Assembly: GCA_016192145.1 (NCBI GenBank)
Contig: JACPUT010000008.1
Span: 62,001-126,000, forward strand
Direction of reading: 5' to 3'
DNA from: Acidobacteriota bacterium
GTDB lineage: Bacteria > Acidobacteriota > Holophagae > Holophagales > Holophagaceae
Length of the DNA stretch: 64,000 bases
Shown piece after piece: positions 43,445-52,422 of this stretch. Numbering within the stretch: position 1 is the first letter of the stretch; each line of letters starts with the position of its first letter. The notes under the pieces were generated by a model. It was given only the letters and a program-made list of their open reading frames with translations. It was not told where the DNA came from and searched no databases. Both the position numbers and the translations under genes were made by a program.

Positions 43445-44568
43445 CGCTCCTCGTCATCGCCGGGGAGGCCAGTGGCGATTTGCACGGCAAAGAAATCCTG
43501 CGGGAGCTGAAGGCCCTGCGGCCGGACCTCCGCATCGTCGGCGTGGGCGGGGAAGGCATGATGCCCTACCTGGATCTCAAGCTGGCCGACGTCTCGGATC
43601 TCGGCGTGGTGGGTTTCGTGGAACCGCTGGTGAAGCTGCCCCGCCTCCTGGCCCTGCGCAAACGCATCCTCGAGGTGGCCAAGGTGGAGGGCATCGGGAC
43701 GGTGCTCACCATCGACTATCCCGGCTTCAATTTCAGCCTGGGGGCCGCGCTCAAAAAACAGGCTCCCGGGTTGGAATTGCATCACTACGTATGCCCCCAG
43801 GTATGGGCCTGGAAGAAGGGGCGGATCCCCAAGATGGGCCGCTTGCTCGACGTGCTCTACTGCCTCTTCGATTTCGAGCCCGCGCTGTTCGCGGGCCATC
43901 CCGTGGATGCCCGGTTCGTGGGCAACCCCTTGGTGGAGGTGGTGAAACCCGAGGTGGATCGCGAGACCTTCTTTCAGGAAACGGGGCTGGATCCCGCCCG
44001 GCCCCTGGTGGCCCTCCTGCCGGGCAGCCGCCGCTCGGAGCTCTCGCGCCTGCTCCCCCCCATGGGAGAGCTCGTGCGCGGGTGGCGGATGGCGCGGCCG
44101 GAGGTGCAATGGGTGCTGCCGGTGGCGCCCACCCTGGGAGATGCGGAAGTGGCCGCCCTGCTGGGGGATCTTCCCGTGCGCCGGGTCCCGGCCTCCCGCA
44201 CCTACGCGGCCCGGGCCCACGCGGATGCGGCGCTGGTGGCCTCGGGCACCGCCACGTTGGAGACCGCGCTGTTGGGCACCCCCTTCGCGATCGTCTACCG
44301 CCTGAATCCCCTCACGTACCAGATGGCGCGCCGGTTGGTGAAGCTGCCCTTCATCGGTCTCGCGAACATCGTGGCGGGCCGGGAGGTGGCGCCGGAGCTG
44401 GTGCAGGGGGAGGTGGAGCCCACCGCCCTGGCGAGGACGTTGGAACTGCTGCTGGATCCCGTGATCGCGCAGCGGAGGCGGGGCGATCTGGCAAACGTGC
44501 GGGCCCACCTGGGAGCTCCGGGGGCCGCCAAGCGGGTGGCCGAACGGATATTGCTTTCCAAGGTATGA
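43441..44568 (+). CDS. lpxB: Lipid-A-disaccharide synthase
   Basis: A 375-residue GT-B glycosyltransferase (family GT19) that joins UDP-diacylglucosamine and lipid X to form the tetraacyl disaccharide of lipid A at the inner membrane. The N-terminal GEASGDLHG motif, VTDYPGFNF-type strand (TIDYPGFNFSL), YVCPQVWAWKKGRI and LLPGSRRSEL are all diagnostic. The acceptor end has SGTATLETALLGTPFAIVYR and PNIVAGREVAPEL-like sequence. Length is normal. Translation is coupled to the preceding unknown gene. Confidence 0.96.
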   Translation: MTLLVIAGEASGDLHGKEILRELKALRPDLRIVGVGGEGMMPYLDLKLADVSDLGVVGFVEPLVKLPRLLALRKRILEVAKVEGIGTVLTIDYPGFNFSLGAALKKQAPGLELHHYVCPQVWAWKKGRIPKMGRLLDVLYCLFDFEPALFAGHPVDARFVGNPLVEVVKPEVDRETFFQETGLDPARPLVALLPGSRRSELSRLLPPMGELVRGWRMARPEVQWVLPVAPTLGDAEVAALLGDLPVRRVPASRTYAARAHADAALVASGTATLETALLGTPFAIVYRLNPLTYQMARRLVKLPFIGLANIVAGREVAPELVQGEVEPTALARTLELLLDPVIAQRRRGDLANVRAHLGAPGAAKRVAERILLSKV

Positions 44569-44667
44569 CTTGGCTTGGGGTCCCGCAGGCGAGGCTGCCC
44601 TATCGCCCGGACTGGACAATTCCGGCCCCGCCCCTCATCCTCAGAGCATTCCATCCGGAGGAGCGAC

Positions 44668-45543
44668 TTGAGTATCTGGGTCACCGGCGTTGGCGGAGTG
44701 GGGGGCTGGATCGCCCACCAGCTGGCATCTGCGGGCGAGGACATCAGCCTCGTGGTTCGACCGGGGACGGCGGCCCGGTGGCGGGAGACGGGCCTGCGGC
44801 TCGTGACCGAAGAGGGGCCCCGGCCCATCCTCCATCTGGCCGTGGACGAGCATCTGGAACAGCTGCCCCGGCCGACCTTGGTGGTGGTCTCCGTCAAGAT
44901 GCCCGACCTCGCCATGGCCCTTCAGCGGTTGGCTCCCCATCTGCCTGAAGGAACTCCCGTGCTCCTGCTGCAGAACGGTCTCGGAGCCGGTGAACTCGCA
45001 CAGGCCATGCTGCCCAAGTGCCGCATCATTCACACCCCCGTCTTCCTCATGGGCTGGATCAGCGCCCCGGGCGAGGTGACCGCCTACCTGCCGCGCCGCA
45101 TCCTCCTTCCCGAAGACGAGGCCCTGCAGGCCCCCTTCCGCAAGGCGGGCTTCCAGGTGGAAGTCGTGGAGAACCTCGCGGCCGCGCTCTGGCGCAAAGC
45201 CGTCTTCCTCATCGCCTTCGCGGGGTTGGATGTGGAATTGGGCCACGGCGCCGCGGCCGTCGTCGCCGATCCCCGCTACCGAGAGCTCCTGGGCGAGCTG
45301 AGCCTCTTCGCTTCCGTGGAAGGGCACCCCCTGCCCGAAGGCACGGTGGATGAGATCCTCACGTTCACGAAGGGCCTTCCCAAGGATGCCCACAGCAGCC
45401 TCTACCGCGACCTCCAGATGGGCCGGGAAGGTGAGTGGGAGGATCTCATCGGCTGGTGCCAGCGCCGCGCCCGCAGCCGATTCCTGGATTTGCCGGTGCT
45501 CATGGGGCTTGCGAAGCCCGTTCCCACGATGCCCAAGGCTTGA
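44668..45543 (+). CDS. Ketopantoate reductase family oxidoreductase
   Basis: A 291-residue NADPH-dependent reductase of the PanE/ApbA family, from TTG 44668 with GGAGGAG 7 bases upstream. The N-terminal Rossmann fold shows VTGVGGVGGWIAHQLA. The middle has VVSVKMPDLAMAL and LLQNGLGA, where Asn is conserved. The C-terminal helical domain carries the family Lys in WRKAVFLIAFAGLD and the SSLYRDLQMGREGE segment. It could be PanE of pantothenate synthesis, but several paralogues of this family act on other 2-keto acids, so no symbol is given. Confidence 0.85.
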   Translation: MSIWVTGVGGVGGWIAHQLASAGEDISLVVRPGTAARWRETGLRLVTEEGPRPILHLAVDEHLEQLPRPTLVVVSVKMPDLAMALQRLAPHLPEGTPVLLLQNGLGAGELAQAMLPKCRIIHTPVFLMGWISAPGEVTAYLPRRILLPEDEALQAPFRKAGFQVEVVENLAAALWRKAVFLIAFAGLDVELGHGAAAVVADPRYRELLGELSLFASVEGHPLPEGTVDEILTFTKGLPKDAHSSLYRDLQMGREGEWEDLIGWCQRRARSRFLDLPVLMGLAKPVPTMPKA

Positions 45544-45562
45544 GCACTGCCGCTGGCCAGGC

Positions 45563-46120
45563 TCAGAACATCCAAGCGAATCCGGCGCTCACTCCCGTCG
45601 CTCGCACGCCGGCTTCCACGGGGCTCCAGAAGGCCTTCGCTTCCAGCGCCAGGTGGCTGTTCCATCGGTATCCCACGCCGCCATTCAAGTTCAGCTTGGT
45701 ACCGCCGATCCGGGTGTCGCCGCTGGCGTTCTGGGTGGTGATGCGCCAGTTCTGAGCCCCCATGGCGGCCATGAGGTAGGGGCCCCGGAGGTCGTAGTTG
45801 GGATGCCACACCACTTCCATTCCCAGCATGGAGGCGAAGATGCGGGTGCTGTTGCCGGAGATGCCCAGGGCATCGCCCTTGGGGAAGTAGTCGAACTGTG
45901 CGAGGGGCCGCACGGAGATCCCGGGCAGCTCCTCCAAGGGGATTTCCACGAACCCTCCGATGGAGAGCCCGTTCTGCCCGCCGTTCAAGTCCCTCAGGTC
46001 CCCCATGGGGGCTGTCAGGTGGATGCGGAAGCCCAGGTTCGCCCGGTCCTCGGAAGCTTGGCCATGGAGCAGCGTGGGCATCACGGCGAGGAGGGCCGGG
46101 AGGCAGGGGCGAAGGGTCAT
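45563..46120 (-). CDS. Small outer-membrane beta-barrel protein
   Basis: A 185-residue protein with a signal peptide (LRPCLPALLAVMPTLLHGQA from ATG 46120), eight or so amphipathic strands and a C-terminal FAWMF, consistent with an OmpA/OmpW-like eight-strand barrel. Its start overlaps the end of the kdsC-like gene by 4 bases, so both are in one leftward operon linked to the envelope. No ligand-binding signature. Confidence 0.75.
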   Translation of the reverse strand: MTLRPCLPALLAVMPTLLHGQASEDRANLGFRIHLTAPMGDLRDLNGGQNGLSIGGFVEIPLEELPGISVRPLAQFDYFPKGDALGISGNSTRIFASMLGMEVVWHPNYDLRGPYLMAAMGAQNWRITTQNASGDTRIGGTKLNLNGGVGYRWNSHLALEAKAFWSPVEAGVRATGVSAGFAWMF

Positions 46121-46650
46121 GGAAGCTCCAGGTACGGTTTCACCAAGTCGTCCCATCGCCCCTGGGCCTTGAGGATGCGCTCCGCCACCTCCCGCAGCAC
46201 CCCGGCTCCACCGGCGAGCGGCAGGGTCCAATGGCAGCGCTCCCGCACCTCGGCCACGGCGTCGGAAGGGCAGCAAGCGAGGCCCACGCGCAGAAGGATG
46301 GAAAGGTCATGGAGGTCGTCCCCGATGTGGGCGATCTCGCCGAGGCTCAGGCCGTACTTGGCGCACAGTTGGTCGAGGATGGGCTTCTTGTCCAAGTGGC
46401 CCGTGAAGCAGTCCTCGATGCCCAGATCCTTGGCCCGGTGATCCGTGGCCGGGCTCTTGAGCCCACTGATGAAGGCCACGGGAATGCCAGCCTTCTGGAG
46501 CGCCTTGATCGCCACCCCATCGCGCACGTGGAAGGACTTGGTATGCCCGGGCTCCCGCCCGTACACGAGGGCCCCCGTGGTGAGCACCCCGTCGATGTCC
46601 GTGCAGACAAGGCGGATGCGGGCGGCTCGGGCGTCGACGTGCGGGTCCAT
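46117..46650 (-). CDS. kdsC: 3-deoxy-D-manno-octulosonate 8-phosphate phosphatase (KdsC type)
   Basis: A 177-residue HAD-superfamily phosphatase that turns Kdo-8-phosphate into Kdo for lipopolysaccharide. The nucleophile loop reads CTDIDGVLT, followed by VRDGVAIKALQKAG, ISGLKSPAT and HIGDDLHDLSIL, which place all four HAD motifs. The length and lack of a cap domain fit the C0 KdsC group. ATG 46650 gives a normal N-terminus. Coupled by a 4-base overlap to a downstream outer-membrane barrel gene. Confidence 0.88.
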   Translation of the reverse strand: MDPHVDARAARIRLVCTDIDGVLTTGALVYGREPGHTKSFHVRDGVAIKALQKAGIPVAFISGLKSPATDHRAKDLGIEDCFTGHLDKKPILDQLCAKYGLSLGEIAHIGDDLHDLSILLRVGLACCPSDAVAEVRERCHWTLPLAGGAGVLREVAERILKAQGRWDDLVKPYLELP

Positions 46651-46727
46651 CCGGGGAGTGTAACCTGGAGGATCGGGCCTGTCTCCGCGTCCCACGGGCG
46701 CGGAGGCGGTTGCGAAGAGGAGGTTGC

Positions 46728-47036
46728 ATGTTCGGTTTCATTCCCGTGGAGGAGGCGAAGGGCCTCATCGATCAGGGCGCCGTGGTGGTGGATGTACGGA
46801 CTCTGCCGGAGTGGGACGAGGGCCACGGGCCCAGCCTGTTCATGCCCCTGGATCAGCTGGAAGCGCGCCTTCAGGAACTGCCCAGGGACAAACCCCTGCT
46901 CTTCGTCTGCCGCAGCGGGGCCCGCAGCGGTCAGGCCGCCCAATGGCTGCGTTCGCAGGGATATGACGCCCACAACCTGGGGCCCTGGCAGCGGAGCCCG
47001 CTGGTCGGGGGGGGATTCCCCGGGGCGGAGAAGTAG
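46728..47036 (+). CDS. Single-domain rhodanese
   Basis: A 102-residue rhodanese-like protein with the active-site loop VCRSGARSGQ, whose Cys (about 63) accepts a persulfide, and the VVVDVRTLPEWDEGH entry segment. GAGGAGG before ATG 46728 supports the start. Single-domain rhodaneses handle sulfane sulfur in the cytoplasm; the partner is unknown. Divergent from kdsC. Confidence 0.9.
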   Translation: MFGFIPVEEAKGLIDQGAVVVDVRTLPEWDEGHGPSLFMPLDQLEARLQELPRDKPLLFVCRSGARSGQAAQWLRSQGYDAHNLGPWQRSPLVGGGFPGAEK

Positions 47037-47098
47037 GCGCAGGTTCCCCGGATGGGCTCGGTGGTCGCATGGCTTTATTCAGGACCACAAGGGGGCAT

Positions 47099-47134
47099 TT
47101 GGTTATCTAAGTTGATCAAAATAATATGTTTGAT
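47099..47134 (+). promoter_or_regulatory. Possible hsp20 promoter with overlapping palindromic operator
   Basis: TTGGTT (47099-47104) and TAATAT (47122-47127) are 17 bases apart, an acceptable sigma-70-like pair. ATCAAA (47115-47120) and TTTGAT (47129-47134) form an inverted repeat that spans the -10 element and could be an operator. The 198-base gap is the most A+T-rich promoter region in the window. It is about 100 bases before the hsp20 ATG. It does not match CIRCE. Confidence 0.4.
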
Positions 47135-47234
47135 ATCGGATTAATCTTGACCGCCAAGGTCATGAATAGCGTCACGGAAGGCGGGACGGCCGGGCCCATC
47201 CTTGGAGGATGCAGTGTGCGACAAGGAGGATCCC

Positions 47235-47693
47235 ATGAGCAATCTGCTGACCCGTGATTTCCGCACCATCACTCCCCAGATCCCCGCGCTGGAACCCTTC
47301 CGCATGATGCGTGACCTGATGCGCTGGGATCCCTACCGGGACAACTTGCTAAGCCTTGAAAACCAGACCTTCCTGCCGAGCTTCGAAGTGAAGGAGACTC
47401 CCACCGCCTACGTATTCAAGGCGGATCTTCCCGGCATCAAGGAAGAAGATCTCGACATCCAGCTCCTGGGGAACCGCCTCACCATCGGTGGCAAGCGGGA
47501 GACGGAAAAAAAGGAGGACAACGAGACCTGGCATCTGGTCGAGCGCAGTTACGGCTCCTTCAGTCGGTCGTTCACCCTTCCGGAAGAGATCACTGCCAAC
47601 AAGGTGGATGCCCACTTGGTGAATGGCGTGCTCACCCTCACGGTGATGAAGAACCCGGAGGCCCAGGCTCAGAAGATCCGCATCAAACACTGA
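47235..47693 (+). CDS. Hsp20 small heat shock protein
   Basis: A 152-residue cytoplasmic chaperone of the IbpA/Hsp20 family. The alpha-crystallin domain spans about 48-145 (FEVKETPTAYVFKADLPG, LLGNRLTIGGKRE, YGSFSRSFTLPEEI, NGVLTLTVMKN), and the C-terminal IRIK supplies the I-x-I oligomerisation motif in reduced form. AAGGAGGA lies 6 bases before ATG 47235. It binds unfolding proteins during stress. An operator-like palindrome sits in the upstream region. Confidence 0.95.
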   Translation: MSNLLTRDFRTITPQIPALEPFRMMRDLMRWDPYRDNLLSLENQTFLPSFEVKETPTAYVFKADLPGIKEEDLDIQLLGNRLTIGGKRETEKKEDNETWHLVERSYGSFSRSFTLPEEITANKVDAHLVNGVLTLTVMKNPEAQAQKIRIKH

Positions 47694-47731
47694 GGACGGA
47701 TCTGGACTGAGGTCAGGCGAGGGCGGAAGGC

Positions 47732-47761
47732 GGCCCCCCGGGGTGTCGAGACCGGGGGGCC
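47732..47761 (+). terminator. Terminator hairpin of hsp20
   Basis: A perfect 10-base stem (GGCCCCCCGG at 47732-47741 with CCGGGGGGCC at 47752-47761) around a 10-base loop, 38 bases after the hsp20 stop. The following TGTTGCCTTT is only a weak T tract. Confidence 0.75.
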
Positions 47762-47800
47762 TGTTGCCTTTAGGCCTAAACTGGAAGGCAGAGGCCGCGC

Positions 47801-48277
47801 ATGAAGGATCTGGCCCTTGTATGCCTGCTCTGGGGGGTGTCCCAGTCACCCGGAGGGGTGGATCCGCAAGGGCTCGTCGGCGCGTGGCGGGGCGAGGGCA
47901 GGTACGTGGAGGTCGAGCCGGATCGAGAGCTTGGGCCGGTGATCTTCACGCTGTACGTGGATGCCTCCTTTCACGGGGAGGGCACCGTGGGCGAGGCGCG
48001 GATCCGGGAGTGGAAGTTGGAGAAGAGCGGCCGGGTGCTCCGCATCGAGGCTCGCCTGGAGGGTCGCATCCGGATGGACGCCCCCCCGGATAAGGATGAC
48101 CTCGTCCTGTTGGTGGAGGAGGTGGGCGTGAACACCTTCACGGCGGAATTCAAATTGAGGGGCGATGCTGCCTTTGATCCCAGGCCTGCCGAAGGTCGGG
48201 TGACCTTCATGCGCGTGCGGCCCCTGCGCGATCCCGAACGGCCCGGAGGACCAGCCACAGAGCCCAACCGGCCATGA
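47801..48277 (+). CDS. Secreted protein of unknown function
   Basis: A 158-residue product with a short signal (LALVCLLWGVSQS) and a single predicted beta-sandwich of lipocalin-like rhythm (VGAWRGEGRYVEVE, FTLYVDASFHGEGTVGEARIREWKLEKS, NTFTAEFKLRG). The WRGEG start resembles small exported lipocalin-type domains, but no family is certain. Its last 71 bases overlap the end of the opposite-strand membrane gene. Confidence 0.6.
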   Translation: MKDLALVCLLWGVSQSPGGVDPQGLVGAWRGEGRYVEVEPDRELGPVIFTLYVDASFHGEGTVGEARIREWKLEKSGRVLRIEARLEGRIRMDAPPDKDDLVLLVEEVGVNTFTAEFKLRGDAAFDPRPAEGRVTFMRVRPLRDPERPGGPATEPNRP

Positions 48278-48761
48278 TCGCCCAGCCCAGGGCGGCGATG
48301 CGGCTGGCTAGGATCTGGTCCTTGCGGATCAGATCCCACTGCAGAAGGAGGATTCCCCAGTCGTGTTCTCCACCTCCCACCAAGGGGAGCAACTGGGCTC
48401 GGGCATCGGCCATGTAGCGGGCGATGTTCAGTAAGTTTTGCCCTGCCCACTGGCCACACAGGGCCACGCCCAGAGGTTGGCGCTTGAACCAGAAGCTGCC
48501 CGCCAGGAGCAGCGGCACCAGCACCTGCATCAGGGTGCCGCCCAGGATGGCGAGGGTCTCCCAGCCGAGGAGGCCGAACACGGGATGGCCCGCTTCGTGG
48601 AAGATGAGGTTGATGCCATCGAGGAAGGGCATCCAGCCATCCTCCGTGCGGCCGAAGGCCACCAAGAGCACGAACAGAAGGGGCAAGGCCCCGGCGATCC
48701 GGCCCACGGGTGCCCAGGGTTCTTCAAGCTGTTCCCGGAGCCCCTCCATCCATTCGCTCAT
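48207..48761 (-). CDS. Multi-span membrane protein with HEAGH motif
   Basis: A 184-residue protein with four hydrophobic segments (about 24-38, 64-90, 96-112 and 150-172). Between the first two is FHEAGHPVFGLLGW, an HExxH that could bind zinc as in membrane-bound M50-like metalloproteases. A second conserved metal ligand (NPDG-type) is not visible, so protease activity is unproven. It lies 15 bases downstream of cmk on the same strand, likely one transcript. Confidence 0.7.
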   Translation of the reverse strand: MSEWMEGLREQLEEPWAPVGRIAGALPLLFVLLVAFGRTEDGWMPFLDGINLIFHEAGHPVFGLLGWETLAILGGTLMQVLVPLLLAGSFWFKRQPLGVALCGQWAGQNLLNIARYMADARAQLLPLVGGGEHDWGILLLQWDLIRKDQILASRIAALGWAIMAGWALWLVLRAVRDRAGAARA

Positions 48762-48776
48762 GGGGCCTCGGTGGGA

Positions 48777-49433
48777 TCAGGCGTGGGCCCGGTGATGGAG
48801 GACTATCTGCTCCACGGTCTCGTGGATGTTCAGGTGGCCGTTGTCCAATTCCCAGGCGTCGTCGGCCTTGCGCAAGGGCGCCACGGCGCGGGTGCTGTCC
48901 TGGTGATCCCGCTGGGCGAGGTCGGCCTGCACCTCGGCCAGGGTGAGCTTGGAGCCCTTGGCCTCCAGCTCCCGCCAGCGGCGCGAGGCGCGGGCCTCCA
49001 CGGTGGCGATGAGGTACACCTTGCAGCAGGCATCGGGGAAAACGACGGTGCCGATATCGCGGCCATCCACCACCCAGCGGCCCCGTTGCCCGAGCTTGCG
49101 CTGCTGGGCCACGAGCACGTCCCGGATGGCGGGATCGGCGCTCATGGGGCTCACGAACTTGGTGATCTCCGGCGTGCGGATGGCCTCGCTCACATCCTCG
49201 CCATCGAGGAAGTTGCGCGTGCCCCGCTGCTCCAGCAGGGCCCTTCCCGCCACCTCGGCGACCTTGGGATCCCCGAGGGAGAGCCCCGCCCGCTGGATGG
49301 CCAGGGCCACGGTACGGTACATGGCGCCCGTATCCAGGTAATCCCAGCCCAAGGCCTCGGCCACGCGGCGCGCGGTGGTGGATTTGCCGGCGCCCGAGGG
49401 GCCGTCGAGGGCGATCAGTTCCAACTTCGACAT
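48777..49433 (-). CDS. cmk: Cytidylate kinase
   Basis: A 218-residue P-loop kinase that phosphorylates CMP and dCMP. The Walker A loop is GPSGAGKST at residues 11-19, followed by YLDTGAMYRTVAL, the CMP-binding RGTRNFLDGEDVSEAIRTP and VVDGRDIGTVVFPDA, and the lid RRWRELEAKG with QRDHQDSTRAVAPL. Normal length and all motifs present. Its upstream gap carries a 45-base-arm inverted repeat that ends 24 bases before the ATG. Confidence 0.96.
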   Translation of the reverse strand: MSKLELIALDGPSGAGKSTTARRVAEALGWDYLDTGAMYRTVALAIQRAGLSLGDPKVAEVAGRALLEQRGTRNFLDGEDVSEAIRTPEITKFVSPMSADPAIRDVLVAQQRKLGQRGRWVVDGRDIGTVVFPDACCKVYLIATVEARASRRWRELEAKGSKLTLAEVQADLAQRDHQDSTRAVAPLRKADDAWELDNGHLNIHETVEQIVLHHRAHA

Positions 49434-49456
49434 GGGTTCATTCTAGGGGGAAAGAG

Positions 49457-49680
49457 GGCTGAACGCGGAGTTCGCGGAGGGGCGCGGAGAACGCGGAGAA
49501 AAGCGAAGGAAAAGAAGGAACGCAGAAGACGCGGAAGAGCGCAGAGATAACATGGTCCCCGCCCGATTCAGGAGGCCGGAGTAATGGGTGGGTCGAACCC
49601 CCATTTGCAGCCGGCTTATTACTCCCTACTCAGTCTTTCTCCGCGTTCTCCGCGCCCCTCCGCGAACTCCGCGTTCAGCC
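49457..49680. repeat. Perfect 45-base inverted repeat around a 134-base core (MITE-like); arms built of CGCGGAG units
   Basis: Bases 49457-49501 are the exact reverse complement of 49636-49680. Each arm has four CGCGGAG heptamers (left arm at 49464, 49473, 49483 and 49492) spaced by 2, 3 and 2 bases. The core continues with purine-rich CGCAGAAG-like units, then a stretch with GGAGTAAT/ATTACTCC ends and a T-arm-like GGGTTCGACCC (reading leftward). The element fills the gap between the recQ stop (5 bases away) and the cmk start (24 bases away). No transposase is nearby. Confidence 0.85.
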
Positions 49681-49684
49681 TTTC

Positions 49685-51381
<1,697 letters not shown>

Positions 51382-51382
<1 letters not shown>

Positions 51383-51618
51383 CAGCAGCCGCAGTCGAGG
51401 AGGGGGCCGGCCTGGGCCCAGAAGGTGGACCAATCCGTGCTTTGGACCCGCACCGTGAATTCGCCCACGGCTTGGGCGTCGAAGCCCTTGGCGCGCAGGG
51501 CCTTCGCCAGGTGGATGGCGGGCTCGCGCACTTCCAGGTGGAGCTTGCCGTCCTCCAAACTGACGAAGGCCGCCCCGCGGCGGGCGGCCTCGGCTCGACA
51601 GAGGTCCAAGTCATTCAT
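51382..51618 (-). CDS. Small protein coupled to recQ
   Basis: A 78-residue protein with an alpha/beta layout ([48 protein letters not shown]) and a Cys-Gly-Cys end (LLDCGC). The final CGC could be a metal or redox site. The stop overlaps the recQ start by one base in a TGATG arrangement, so it is almost surely translated and coupled to the helicase. No family recognised; a RecQ-associated factor is possible but unproven. Confidence 0.65.
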
Positions 51619-51629
51619 CGAATGGATTC

Positions 51630-51700
51630 ACCACCAAGACACCAAGGCACCAGGGGAACAAGCCAAGTTTCGGTTCTTGGTGCCTTGGTGTCTTGGTGGT
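51630..51700. repeat. Perfect 23-base inverted repeat; arms built of CACCAAG units
   Basis: Bases 51630-51652 pair exactly with 51678-51700 around a 25-base spacer. The left arm contains CACCAAG at 51632 and 51640 and a shortened CACCA at 51648, spaced by single bases. The pair fills the gap between the small recQ leader gene and the clpP stop, 12 bases from each. No T tract follows the stem leftward in the way of a normal terminator, though an A-rich run (AAAAAA) lies to the right. Confidence 0.85.
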
Positions 51701-51712
51701 TCAAAAAATCAA

Positions 51713-52306
<594 letters not shown>

Positions 52307-52345
52307 GGGGACCTCGATGGGGGAACAGGATACCAAGGGCAGAGA

Positions 52346-52407
52346 AACCGCGAATGACGCGAATGAACGCGAATTTTCCATTCGCGTCATTCGCGTCATT
52401 CGCGGTT
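52346..52407. repeat. Near-perfect 28/29-base hairpin; arms built of CGCGAAT units
   Basis: Left arm 52346-52374 and right arm 52380-52407 pair with a single-base bulge around a 5-base loop (TTTCC). The left arm has three CGCGAAT heptamers, at 52349, 52358 and 52368, i.e. 9 and 10 bases apart. It sits between the trigger factor stop (16 bases) and the clpP start (40 bases), where it could act as terminator, attenuator or RNA-processing site. Confidence 0.88.
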
Positions 52408-52422
52408 AATAACCTTAAGGAC

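Noticed and set aside
49590-49640. tRNA-like T arm in the cmk/recQ gap
   Set aside because: Only a GGGTTCGACCC-like segment is present; D arm and anticodon arm cannot be formed.
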